Shown here one piece after another: positions 52,762 through 61,468 of a DNA stretch of 64,000 nt. Position 1 is the first letter of the stretch. The number at the start of each line of letters is the position of its first letter. Location of the stretch: contig JAQWNF010000023.1 in the NCBI GenBank assembly GCA_029246415.1, positions 62,001 through 126,000 on the forward strand. Direction: 5' to 3'. Both the position numbers and the translations under genes were made by a program. The notes beneath the pieces were generated by a model, which saw nothing but the letters and a program-made list of their open reading frames with translations, was not told where the DNA came from and made no database searches. The stretch comes from Glaciecola sp. (lineage in GTDB: Bacteria; Pseudomonadota; Gammaproteobacteria; Enterobacterales; Alteromonadaceae).

Positions 52762-54882
52762 ATGTCAGACTATCAGCATTTACTTAAACCCGGCAAAATT
52801 GGTGGCCTTTCTTTGCGTAATCGCATCATCATGGCCCCTATGGGCTCTAACTACGCCGAAGAAGATGGTCATTGTGGAGAGCGCATCCAAGCTTATTATG
52901 AAGAACGTGCAAAAGGTGGTGTTGGCTTAATAACAATGGGTGTGGTGTCTATCGCTTACCCAGCTGGCACCGCTGAACCTTATCAAGTGGGGATTTCTAA
53001 GGATGAATTTATTCCTGGGTTAAAAGCACTCACTGACCGAGTGCATGCACATGGCACAAAAATATCATTACAATTACAGCACGCTGGTAAAACGTCAGTT
53101 CGAGATATGGCTGAAGGAAGAGAAGTGTGGGTGCCCTCTATGCCACCTCCTCCCCCTGCGACTGATATGATGCAATCGGTGACGCTCAAAGAAGTCAGTA
53201 CGTTTGTGCGGCCTAGTAAAGATGTGCCTGTTACCATGCGTGTCATGGACAAAGCCGATATACAGCAAATGGTGCAATGGTTCGCTGATGCAGCAAGACG
53301 TGCTCAACAAGCTGGTTTTGATGGCATTGAAATACATGCTGCGCATACTTATATTATCGCCGGTTTTTTATCCGCATATTATAACAAACGTGATGATGAA
53401 TATGGCGGTAGCTTAACAAATCGCTGTCGCATGTTAATTGAAATCATTCATGCAATCAAAGCACAAGTCGGTGAAGACTTTCCTTTATGGCTAAGACTCG
53501 ATGCTGTTGAGATTGGTAAAGAAGGTGGCATTACAATTGAAGACTGTATTGCCGTTAGCAAAATTGTTGAAGCCGAAGGACTCAATGCGATTAGTATTTC
53601 TGCTTACGCCAATTTAACCAGTGGCGCGACGTTTACCGAGGCCCCTATCGTACATAAACCTGCAGGCTTTTTAGATTGGGCAGCTCAAGTCAGTCGCGCT
53701 GTCTCTATACCTGTTATTGCTGTAGGTCGATTAGAGCCTGATGTTGCCAATGCTGCCATTGCAGCAGGAAAATGTGACTTTGTTGCCATGGGCCGCAAGT
53801 TACTAGCAGATCCTGAGCTACCAAATAAATTGATAGCCAATCAACCTGAAAATATTCGTCCTTGTATCTATTGCTATGTGTGTGTCAGCCAGATATTTAT
53901 CAATCAACGGGTAAAATGTGCAGCCAATCCACGTACAGGACAAGAGTCGTCTTTACCTGTCATTATGACCGACAAGCCTAAAAAAATTGTCATTATTGGT
54001 GGCGGTCCTGCTGGTATCGAAGCGGCGGTAACAGCGAGTAATAGAGGTCACAATGTGACATTAATAGAGCGCAGTAAGCGTCTAGGCGGTACGCTGTTTT
54101 TCGCAACCCTCGCCTATCAAGAAAATGGTAAATTACTTGATTATTTAATCAAACAATTACAGCAAACCAATGTAGTGGTTAAACTCGGCACCCTTGCTAC
54201 CCCAGAGTTAATAGCTTCATTATCGCCTGATGAAGTATTTGTCGCTACCGGTGCTAGTCGCGAGATGCCTAATATTGCAGGCGCTACATTGCCGCATGTC
54301 TGGTCTGGCGAACAACTACGTCAAGTGCTTACCGGTGAAGTTAGCCCAAGCACTAAAGCACAACTAAAACCGTTGCAACGCCTTATGGTTGGCAGCGGTA
54401 ATCTACTTGGACTCACCAAAAATATCAGCGCGTTACAGCGTCTATCTCATTTTTGGATGCCACTTGGTAAACGGGTAACGATTATCGGTGGTGGTCTGGT
54501 GGGGCTAGAATTAGCCGAGTTTTTAGGTGAACGCGGGCGAATTGTCACAGTACTTGAACCCTCTCGTGATTTGGGTGTTGAACTGAGTATTGTCAGACGC
54601 TGGCGGGTTCTTCATAACCTCGCTCATTTTGGTGTATCACTGATTAAAGAAGCGCAAATTGACAATATAGACAAGCACCATGTGCATTATAGTATTAACG
54701 ACGAGCAACACAGTATAGCATCCGATACTGTAGTCATGGCCACAGGCATTGCTGCTGACCGAAGTTTAGCTGACACATTACTCCAAGCAGGACATGAAGT
54801 AAAAGTTATTGGTGACAGTAAGGCTGTTGGTTATATTGAAGGTGCTTTAGATACCGGATATCGTGCAGGTTTGGCTTGCTAG
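52762..54882 (+). CDS. OYE-type FMN/FAD/Fe-S reductase (FadH/BaiCD family)
   Basis: 706 residues. Residues 1-370 are an old-yellow-enzyme barrel (RNRIIMAPMGSNYA, LQLQHAGKTS, HAAHTYIIAGFLS, YGGSLTNRCR). A 4Fe-4S site follows with Cys in CIYCYVC and KCAANP, spaced C-x2-C-x2-C-x11-C, one residue shorter than in E. coli FadH as I recall it. Residues 400-700 are FAD/NAD(P) domains with IIGGGPAGIEAA and IIGGGLVGLELAEFLG. The family includes 2,4-dienoyl-CoA reductase and BaiCD/BaiH, which act on delta4 bonds of bile-acid CoA esters. A reduction or oxidation in the steroid A ring or the side chain is plausible. Confidence 0.87.
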   Translation: MSDYQHLLKPGKIGGLSLRNRIIMAPMGSNYAEEDGHCGERIQAYYEERAKGGVGLITMGVVSIAYPAGTAEPYQVGISKDEFIPGLKALTDRVHAHGTKISLQLQHAGKTSVRDMAEGREVWVPSMPPPPPATDMMQSVTLKEVSTFVRPSKDVPVTMRVMDKADIQQMVQWFADAARRAQQAGFDGIEIHAAHTYIIAGFLSAYYNKRDDEYGGSLTNRCRMLIEIIHAIKAQVGEDFPLWLRLDAVEIGKEGGITIEDCIAVSKIVEAEGLNAISISAYANLTSGATFTEAPIVHKPAGFLDWAAQVSRAVSIPVIAVGRLEPDVANAAIAAGKCDFVAMGRKLLADPELPNKLIANQPENIRPCIYCYVCVSQIFINQRVKCAANPRTGQESSLPVIMTDKPKKIVIIGGGPAGIEAAVTASNRGHNVTLIERSKRLGGTLFFATLAYQENGKLLDYLIKQLQQTNVVVKLGTLATPELIASLSPDEVFVATGASREMPNIAGATLPHVWSGEQLRQVLTGEVSPSTKAQLKPLQRLMVGSGNLLGLTKNISALQRLSHFWMPLGKRVTIIGGGLVGLELAEFLGERGRIVTVLEPSRDLGVELSIVRRWRVLHNLAHFGVSLIKEAQIDNIDKHHVHYSINDEQHSIASDTVVMATGIAADRSLADTLLQAGHEVKVIGDSKAVGYIEGALDTGYRAGLAC

Positions 54883-54931
54883 ATTTAATTATATAAGGAG
54901 TCACCTCATATATACCGATACGAGATATATT

Positions 54932-55927
54932 ATGTGGTTGCTTGATTTTCTCGCCAGTTTTGGCATCGACAGTCAGGCAATTGCTGCTAAAAACGGCATC
55001 ATTGACATCCAACAGCATGGGCACGATACCTTAATCAGTGCACAACAGCACAAAGGGTTGTTACTCGATGCTCAGCGAAGTTATAAAGGCACTGACTTAG
55101 GATTAACATTAGGCCTGCAGCGATCAATTGCTACTCATGACCAACTTGCTTATTTAATGCTCAGTAGTGCTACTCTGCGCGAGGCCAGTAATGCTGGACT
55201 AAAATATCAAAATTATTCAGGACGATTCTCAGGCAATCTTATTGTCACAACCTTTAGCGAGATCCAAGCGCAAGGTTGCTATCAAATTAATGCTAAAGAC
55301 GCACTTGGCGAACTGCGTTTACTTGCGATTGAGGATATTCTAGCAAATATCGTTACCACCGCTCGGTGGGTACTTGGCGTATCTTTACCAATCACTAAGC
55401 TCAGATGCGATTACCCAGCACCGGCACACATTGCTCGCTATGAATCTATTTTCCAATGCCCAATTGAATTTGATGCCCCTGCGACGCAGTTATTTTTTAA
55501 TGCAGAGATCCTCGATAAGCCTTTGCCACAAGCTAGTCCGCAAAGTGTCATGCTGTACAAAAGACTGTGCGAAGAAAAAAGTATCACCCACAGCCATGGC
55601 GATATTGCATGGCAGCTTTCGCAAATTATTGTTGAAAACCCTGCCTCCCCACCGTCTTTGCATGATGCAGCGATGCGCTTGCATTGCAGTTCACGAACAT
55701 TGAGTCGAAAGTTATTGGCACAAGGTTGGCGCTATCAACAGTTAATTGATCAAGTCAAAGAAATCCATGCCAGACGGCATTTAAGCGATCCTACCTTATC
55801 GATTACGCGCATTGGTCAACAGCTTGGATATGCCGACAGTGCTGGTTTTCATCGAGCTTTCAAAAAATGGACAGGGGTTTCACCTCGTGCCTTTAGACAA
55901 GCTTTATTTAATGGCCATATTAGATAA
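54932..55927 (+). CDS. AraC-family transcriptional regulator (OruR/ArgR-like)
   Basis: About 331 residues from the ATG at 54932; the start is uncertain because a good AAGGAG (54893-54898) lies too far upstream. Residues 1-190 form the arabinose-binding-like N-terminal domain of the OruR type. The C-terminal 100 residues hold two helix-turn-helix motifs: LHDAAMRLHCSSRTLSRKL and ITRIGQQLGYADSAGFHRAF, then KKWTGVSPRAFRQ. The only regulator in the window, placed in the hsaD operon direction. It may respond to a steroid or acyl-CoA. Whether it binds the CGTCC-N4-GGACG sites is unknown; AraC proteins usually prefer direct repeats. Confidence 0.88.
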   Translation: MWLLDFLASFGIDSQAIAAKNGIIDIQQHGHDTLISAQQHKGLLLDAQRSYKGTDLGLTLGLQRSIATHDQLAYLMLSSATLREASNAGLKYQNYSGRFSGNLIVTTFSEIQAQGCYQINAKDALGELRLLAIEDILANIVTTARWVLGVSLPITKLRCDYPAPAHIARYESIFQCPIEFDAPATQLFFNAEILDKPLPQASPQSVMLYKRLCEEKSITHSHGDIAWQLSQIIVENPASPPSLHDAAMRLHCSSRTLSRKLLAQGWRYQQLIDQVKEIHARRHLSDPTLSITRIGQQLGYADSAGFHRAFKKWTGVSPRAFRQALFNGHIR

Positions 55928-56049
55928 TAATTTGGCTAAATAAGACAAGCTTAGTCAATAGCTTTTGCGTAATATTTCAACCAAATGTTAATATTTAGTT
56001 AACAGTATAGCTTTTACTATTTATTTTCTTCAATAGGGAGTCATTTATT

Positions 56050-56820
56050 ATGAAAAAATACGACGGCGTTAACCAAGCGATGCTTGACCGTTTTGCAACC
56101 CGACCAGGGCGTAAAGCGTTACTGCCAGAGCTTAGTGATAAAGCCCAAGTTGCATTGATGTGTCGCATGCTTGTACGCGAAGGCTGGGATGATCATATTG
56201 CTGGTCACATCACATATCGTTTAGCCAATGGTAATATTTTAACTAACCCTTGGGAGCTTGCCTGGAGTGAATTAACTGCCAGCGATATCGTTACTTTGGA
56301 TCCATCAGGTAAAGTGATTGACGGAGAATGGAATGTGACCCCAGCGATTGGTTTGCATTTGCAACTCCACGCTGCACGACCTGATGCGCATGTGGTAATC
56401 CATAACCACCCACATTACAGTGGTATCTGGGCATGCATGCACAAAGTGCCGCCGGTCTATGACCAAGCTAGTGCATACTGCGGTGTAGAATTGCCGCTAT
56501 ATAACGAATACGACGGAACTTTTGAAGATAAAGCGGTCAGTATTTCGGCTGTTGAGGCCTTAGGCGATGCTAAATGGGCATTATTAGCCAATCATGGATC
56601 ATTAGTCGTGGGTAAGGATTTGCGCCAAGCACATCTTCGCGCCATTACCTTAGAGTGGCGCAGCAAACGTGCTTACCAAGTTGAGTTAGGCGGCGGTGGC
56701 ATCCCACTGAGTGAAGAAGAAGTGAATAAAGTGTCTATTGCAGATGACAATGGTTTTCCGTTTATATGGGAAGCGATGGCCCGCAAAGAATTGCGTCTTG
56801 ATCCTAGCCTAGTTGAATAA
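56050..56820 (+). CDS. class II aldolase/adducin-family protein
   Basis: 256 residues. LMCRMLVREGWDDHIAGHITYR near residue 38, the zinc ligands in VIHNHPHYSG (about residues 116-124) and NHGSLVVGKD (about 185) are intact, so it is probably a metal-dependent aldolase, epimerase or decarboxylase. The adducin-like C-terminus has EWRSKRAYQ. In this setting it might cleave an aldol-type side-chain or ring intermediate; the substrate is not known. GGGAG precedes the ATG. A triple 11-bp repeat overlaps its stop codon. Confidence 0.82.
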   Translation: MKKYDGVNQAMLDRFATRPGRKALLPELSDKAQVALMCRMLVREGWDDHIAGHITYRLANGNILTNPWELAWSELTASDIVTLDPSGKVIDGEWNVTPAIGLHLQLHAARPDAHVVIHNHPHYSGIWACMHKVPPVYDQASAYCGVELPLYNEYDGTFEDKAVSISAVEALGDAKWALLANHGSLVVGKDLRQAHLRAITLEWRSKRAYQVELGGGGIPLSEEEVNKVSIADDNGFPFIWEAMARKELRLDPSLVE

Positions 56821-56843
56821 TAGAGGAATAATAGTCGAATAAT
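56815..56843. repeat. three GAATAAT repeats with exact 11-bp period
   Basis: GAATAAT starts at 56815, 56826 and 56837. The last copy merges into a perfect inverted repeat GTCGA-ATAA-TCGAC (56834-56847). The repeat straddles the aldolase stop codon and lies 60 bp before the TauD-like gene, so it could be a regulator site or a slippage product. Confidence 0.7.
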
Positions 56844-56903
56844 CGACGATTAATTTTTGATATTCATTCTGTAGATTATTGTTAAAGAAATAAGGAATAC
56901 ACT

Positions 56904-57830
56904 ATGTCACTTAGCGTTACCCCTCTTGATAATGTTGGCGTTGAAGTGTCAGGTTTCGACATTAATGCGCCTATGACTGACGCAATGAAAGCTGAATTAA
57001 AAGCGTTGTGGTACGAGCACGCCATCTTGGTATTTCGTGATCAGGACGTGACCCCTGAAAAACAAATAGAATTTAGTCGGATCTTTGGTCCATTGGAATT
57101 ACATCCACTTAAGGTAACGCAAAACGACGAACATCCAGAATTGTTTGAGCTGAAAAATGGCGGCCCTATGGATAAATTCCAAACGGCGTTTTATAACGGC
57201 AAAGAAATAGTCGGCCGCTTGGATTGGCATATGGATTTGCATTACACCGCTCGACCTAATCATGGTGCACTATTGCGTGCAGTCGTGGTGGCTGAAGAAG
57301 ACGGTCTAACTGGGTTTGGTGACTTAGCCAAAGCCTACGATGCACTTGATGATGAGACCAAGGCAATACTTGAGAAGCTAGAAGTTGTATATAGTTTTAG
57401 TATGCAGCGTCGACACATGCGTTATGTTAATTTGGACGGCTATGAGCCTGGCCCGAATAGCCCAATGAAACCAACAGATATCGGTTTTCCAGATTTTTCT
57501 GATGCAGCCTATCCAGCGGTTGTCACGCACCCTATCAGCGGACGAAAAGTCCTTGAGGTGGTCGAACAATTTTTGGATCGAGTCGTTACACCCCAACAGT
57601 TTGGTTTATCCAACGATGAGTCCATTGAGTTACTCGAGCGCCTAATCAAACACGCGACCAAACCAGAGTTCACTTATTTTCACCAATGGCGCGAAGGCGA
57701 CATGGTCCTATGGGATAACTGGCGTGCTATGCACTGTACAACTGGTACCAAAGTCGGCGTTAATCGTGTTATCAACCGTACCACTATCAAGGGTGATGTG
57801 ACGCTTGGCCGAGTCTTAAAAGCAGAATAA
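56904..57830 (+). CDS. TauD/TfdA-family Fe(II)/2-oxoglutarate dioxygenase
   Basis: 308-residue 2-oxoglutarate-dependent dioxygenase. The iron ligands are WHMDLHY (HxD near residue 109) and the distal His in NWRAMHCTTG (near 279); the 2-oxoglutarate-binding Arg is in NRVINRTT. Family members hydroxylate taurine, 2,4-D, sulfates and other small anions. It is longer than E. coli TauD. In a bile-acid island, taurine from conjugates is one candidate substrate and the steroid itself another; neither is shown. AAGGAA precedes the ATG. Confidence 0.85.
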   Translation: MSLSVTPLDNVGVEVSGFDINAPMTDAMKAELKALWYEHAILVFRDQDVTPEKQIEFSRIFGPLELHPLKVTQNDEHPELFELKNGGPMDKFQTAFYNGKEIVGRLDWHMDLHYTARPNHGALLRAVVVAEEDGLTGFGDLAKAYDALDDETKAILEKLEVVYSFSMQRRHMRYVNLDGYEPGPNSPMKPTDIGFPDFSDAAYPAVVTHPISGRKVLEVVEQFLDRVVTPQQFGLSNDESIELLERLIKHATKPEFTYFHQWREGDMVLWDNWRAMHCTTGTKVGVNRVINRTTIKGDVTLGRVLKAE

Positions 57831-57867
57831 ACAATCGATTCACTTATAACAACAATAGATATAGAAA

Positions 57868-57898
57868 AACCGACATCATTGCGTTAATGAAGTCGGTT
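57868..57898 (-). terminator. intrinsic terminator of the side-chain operon
   Basis: Arms 57868-57880 and 57886-57898 are complementary over 13 bp with one mismatch, loop of 5 nt. On the minus strand the stem ends in GTCGGTTTTTC, a good U tract, so it mainly terminates the 64-58 kb operon. On the plus strand it may also stop the TauD transcript weakly. Confidence 0.8.
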
Positions 57899-57955
57899 CG
57901 TTCAGATTGATTGGCTGTCTTTTTCGATTAATAGTTTAATCTAGCTAGTTAACGG

Positions 57956-59077
57956 TTATCCCTTTAATGCCATATAACGCGCTTGATGATAATCGGCATC
58001 ACCTAACAGCATTTGCGCGACACGAATACGTTTGAGGTAAAGGCCAATATCCATCTCATCGGTCACTGCAATCCCGCCGTGCATTTGGATCGCTTCACTC
58101 GTAATCAAATCAGCCGTTTTAGATAGTTTCCACTTCGCCAAACTGACACTTAACGCTAAATTTTCTGGATCCGTATCCGCTGTTGACAAAGCAGACATAA
58201 CACATGACTGAGCCAATTCCAGCTCGACAAAACAACGCGCAGCTCGATGTTGTAATGCTTGGAACGTTCCAATTTTCACGCCAAATTGTTCACGGGTTTT
58301 TAGATACTCAATAGTCATGGCAAACAAGGCTTTAGACGCACCGAGTAATTCACAACTTAAACATAATCGGCCCAAATCTAACGTAAAATCGAGTGCTTTT
58401 GCTGATTCAGAAGAATCTACTGATTGCCCTAAACGCGCATCAGCAGGTAACTGTAGGTTGTTAAACGACAAGGCTGCATAGTTACGAGAGTCGATTAACT
58501 TCGTTGCTTTAACTGTAACATCTTCACTAAAAGGGACAATAAATAGATTCATTGCATCTTCATATTGCGCTGCGACTAGCCACGCATCCGGACTCTCACC
58601 ATCGATCACAATGACTTTTTCACCCGAAAGAATATAACCGTTAGGATTGGCAATAGCATTACAGCTTATCACGCTAGGGTTATGCCTAGGTTGTTCATCA
58701 ATGGCTAAAGCTAAGCGTTTTTCACCACTTATAATGCCATCGAGCCAAGGTAATTGGGCTTCATTTGCTAAATGCTGTAAAACTGTACCACTGAGTACTA
58801 CCGATGATAGCATGGGTGATGCTGTGAGGTGTTTGCCCATGCTTTCAAATACAGCGCCTAACCCTTTAAAACCAAATGCTAACCCCCCTATTTCTTCAGG
58901 AAAGGTAATAGCTGTCCAACCCAACTCAGTCATTTGCTGCCAAATTAGTGGATCATAACCGGTAACTGACTTGTTATCCCTCAGAGCTCGTTGTGCTGCA
59001 ACCGGACTTTTCGATGACAAAAATTCTTCAGCGGTATCCGCTAACATTCTATCATCTTCACTGTAAACCATGCTCAT
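57956..59077 (-). CDS. acyl-CoA dehydrogenase, beta-type subunit
   Basis: 373-residue acyl-CoA dehydrogenase-fold protein (MVYSEDDRMLADTAEEFL start). The C-terminus HGGIAVTDEMDIGLYLKRI lacks the GTNEIQ motif, as in partner subunits of heteromeric steroid dehydrogenases. Its ATG overlaps the stop of the alpha-type gene at 59074 by 4 nt (ATGA), so the two products probably form one enzyme for a side-chain or ring CoA ester. The last gene of the operon. Confidence 0.87.
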   Translation of the reverse strand: MSMVYSEDDRMLADTAEEFLSSKSPVAAQRALRDNKSVTGYDPLIWQQMTELGWTAITFPEEIGGLAFGFKGLGAVFESMGKHLTASPMLSSVVLSGTVLQHLANEAQLPWLDGIISGEKRLALAIDEQPRHNPSVISCNAIANPNGYILSGEKVIVIDGESPDAWLVAAQYEDAMNLFIVPFSEDVTVKATKLIDSRNYAALSFNNLQLPADARLGQSVDSSESAKALDFTLDLGRLCLSCELLGASKALFAMTIEYLKTREQFGVKIGTFQALQHRAARCFVELELAQSCVMSALSTADTDPENLALSVSLAKWKLSKTADLITSEAIQMHGGIAVTDEMDIGLYLKRIRVAQMLLGDADYHQARYMALKG

Positions 59078-60276
59078 ACGCTAACTCCTTTATTTTCGGG
59101 CAGTTGCAGTACACGTTTTGCTATCACGTTTAGCTGTACTTCAGATGAACCGCCTGCAATCGTTTGGGAAAAGCTGTTAAGCCAAGCTCGGTTAATCGCC
59201 TGTTCTTGTGTTGTGAAGCTGCCATCTTCCCAACCTAAAGCACGATAGCCCATCGCATCAAGCAATATCTCAAATTTAACAATTTCTTGCTCGGTATGAA
59301 CCAGCTTCATAATCGACATCAAGCCAAAACCGTTTTGTCCAGCCTGCATTTCTTGGGTTAACCGCTGAACCGTTAACTGGTATGCGTGCTCTTCCATATC
59401 AGCATCATGAGCTTTATGCAGTAACGATGTTTCACTTGCGCTGTGTGGTTCAGGTAAATATTCGTGCACCAACGACATCAAATCAAAATGAGTGGGTAGT
59501 TGGAATTCGCCAAACTTTGACATAGCACTACGTTCATGTTGCAGTAATTCTTTGGCTAGTTTCCAACCATGATTAACATCACCAATGAGGTTTTCTTTTG
59601 GCACGCGCACGTTATCAAAAAACACCTCACAAAATGAAGATTTACCACTGATGAGATCAATTGGCGCGGTTTTTACGCCCTCACTGTGCATATCCAATAA
59701 CAGAAGACTAATACCTTGATGTTTTGGCGCTTTTGGATCAGTGCGAACTAGGGCATACATCCAATCTGATTTGTCGCCATAAGAGGTCCAAATCTTACTG
59801 CCATTAACTAAATAATGATCGCCCATATCAACAGCACTAGTGCGTAAACTCGCCAAGTCTGAACCTGCATTTGGCTCGCTAAACCCTTGACACCAACGCA
59901 CTTCTCCGCGAGTCATCGGGTTTAAAAACTGTTTTTTTTGTGCATCACTACCGTGTTCTAATAGCACGGGACCTAACATCCATATACCCAGATTAATTTG
60001 CGGTGGACGACATTTAAGCTTACGCATTTCACTTTCAAGAATACTATTTTCTTTCGGGCTTAAGCCGGCACCACCATATTCTGTTGCCCAGGTGGGACAA
60101 AACCAGTTTTTATCTCGCATGCGTTCAAACCACAGACGCTGATCATCGAAGGTAAAATTAACGCTACTTCCTCCCCAAATAAGTTCACCATCGGGAGTGG
60201 GAGTCCGCAGTGACATTGGGCAATTAGCCTCTAGCCACTGGCTTACATCGGTTCGAAATTGTTCCAAATCACTCAT
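59074..60276 (-). CDS. acyl-CoA dehydrogenase, alpha-type subunit
   Basis: 400-residue acyl-CoA dehydrogenase. WCQGFSEPNAGSDLASL near residue 130, NGSKIWTSYGDKSD, SFCEVFFDNVRVP, and the C-terminal GGSSEVQLNVIAKRVLQLP in place of GTNEIQ. The insertion WGGSSVNFTFDDQRLWFERM near residue 30 is unusual. AGGAGA precedes the ATG. Coupled to the beta-type gene at 57956. Substrate unknown, probably a steroid CoA ester of side-chain beta-oxidation. Confidence 0.87.
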   Translation of the reverse strand: MSDLEQFRTDVSQWLEANCPMSLRTPTPDGELIWGGSSVNFTFDDQRLWFERMRDKNWFCPTWATEYGGAGLSPKENSILESEMRKLKCRPPQINLGIWMLGPVLLEHGSDAQKKQFLNPMTRGEVRWCQGFSEPNAGSDLASLRTSAVDMGDHYLVNGSKIWTSYGDKSDWMYALVRTDPKAPKHQGISLLLLDMHSEGVKTAPIDLISGKSSFCEVFFDNVRVPKENLIGDVNHGWKLAKELLQHERSAMSKFGEFQLPTHFDLMSLVHEYLPEPHSASETSLLHKAHDADMEEHAYQLTVQRLTQEMQAGQNGFGLMSIMKLVHTEQEIVKFEILLDAMGYRALGWEDGSFTTQEQAINRAWLNSFSQTIAGGSSEVQLNVIAKRVLQLPENKGVSV

Positions 60277-60288
60277 GACTATCTCCTA

Positions 60289-61458
60289 CTAGCGAACCGC
60301 TCTTGGCATATTAATACCGAACTGAGCAATTAACTCACGTTGTATTTCGTTGGTACCGCCTCCAAAGGTCAATGTAACCGATGCACGGACTTCATATTCT
60401 AATTCACCTAACAAAAATGAAGCTGCAGAATCGCCTTTGACCATACCGTTTAAGCCAACAATATCAATGAGTTTACGCAATATATCAATCGCGGACTCAG
60501 ATCCATACACTTTGGTAATTGACGCTAACGCAATATCCATATGACCCGCTTCTAAATCCGCCGCAATACGAAAGTTAATCAAGCGCATTGCTTCGAGCTT
60601 GGCATAACATTCAGCTAACGCTGAACTAACCCATTGGTTATCACTTGCACGTTTGCCATGCTCATCTGGGGTATTTGCCCATAAATAAACACGAGTAAAC
60701 AAGCTAACGACTTTGTCCGACCATGAACCCAGACCTAATCTTTCATGGTTAAGCTGAGCTGTAATTAGATTCCAGCCCCGGTTAAGCTCACCCACTAACA
60801 TGTCTTTTGGCACCTTTACGTTATCGTAATAGGTTGCCGCTGTTGGATTTGAGCAAGTTGGGATAACGGTACTACTAAAGCCTTCACTTTGGGTATCGAG
60901 GATCATAATTGATACCCCTTTATGACGCGGAAGATCTGGGTCTGTACGCGCAGCTAACCAAATATAATCGGCCGAGTCAGCACCTGAAGTCCATAATTTA
61001 TTGCCGTTAACAATAAAGTTATCGCCTTCTAGCGTTGCTTTGGTTTTGAGTGTCGCCAAATCTGAACCAGCATTAGGCTCTGAATAACCAATCGCAAAAT
61101 GAATGTCACCACTGGCAATACCGGGTAAAAACATGTCTTTTTGTAATTGTGTACCTGACTCCATCAATGCAGGTCCAACAGTACTGATTGTCACGAATGG
61201 CAACGGTGCACCAGCAATATTGGCTTCTTCAAAAAAGATTAATTGCTCAGTCGCTTGGTAACCTTGGCCACCGTGCTCTTTGGGCCAACCTACCGCAAGC
61301 CAGCCGTCTTTACCCATTTGTTTAACTACTTTACGAAACGTATCACCGCCTTCTTCACCTCTGAGCGCTAAGCGCAGCTCAGGGATCATTAATTGTGTAA
61401 AATAATCGCGTATCTCTAGGCGCAAGGCCCTTTGTTCTGGTGTTAAATCAATGAACAT
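60289..61458 (-). CDS. acyl-CoA dehydrogenase, alpha-type (ChsE1-like)
   Basis: 389-residue acyl-CoA dehydrogenase: FIDLTPEQRALRLEIRDYF start, GYSEPNAGSDLATLKTKA, NGNKLWTSGADSAD, YYDNVKVPKDMLVG, and the FAD-binding end FGGGTNEIQRELIAQFG. Adjacent to ltp2 and near chsH1, it resembles in context the FadE28/FadE29 (ChsE1-ChsE2) dehydrogenase that acts on the C3 side chain. Its beta partner may be the protein encoded at the right edge of the window. AAGGAG precedes the ATG. Confidence 0.87.
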   Translation of the reverse strand: MFIDLTPEQRALRLEIRDYFTQLMIPELRLALRGEEGGDTFRKVVKQMGKDGWLAVGWPKEHGGQGYQATEQLIFFEEANIAGAPLPFVTISTVGPALMESGTQLQKDMFLPGIASGDIHFAIGYSEPNAGSDLATLKTKATLEGDNFIVNGNKLWTSGADSADYIWLAARTDPDLPRHKGVSIMILDTQSEGFSSTVIPTCSNPTAATYYDNVKVPKDMLVGELNRGWNLITAQLNHERLGLGSWSDKVVSLFTRVYLWANTPDEHGKRASDNQWVSSALAECYAKLEAMRLINFRIAADLEAGHMDIALASITKVYGSESAIDILRKLIDIVGLNGMVKGDSAASFLLGELEYEVRASVTLTFGGGTNEIQRELIAQFGINMPRAVR

Positions 61459-61468
61459 AGTGTACTCC

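Noticed and set aside
54932-55927. AraC-type regulator as the protein binding the CGTCC-N4-GGACG sites
   Set aside because: Not excluded, but not claimed: a symmetric palindrome centred near -42 is more typical of dimeric LuxR-, CRP- or TetR-like proteins than of AraC monomers on direct repeats.
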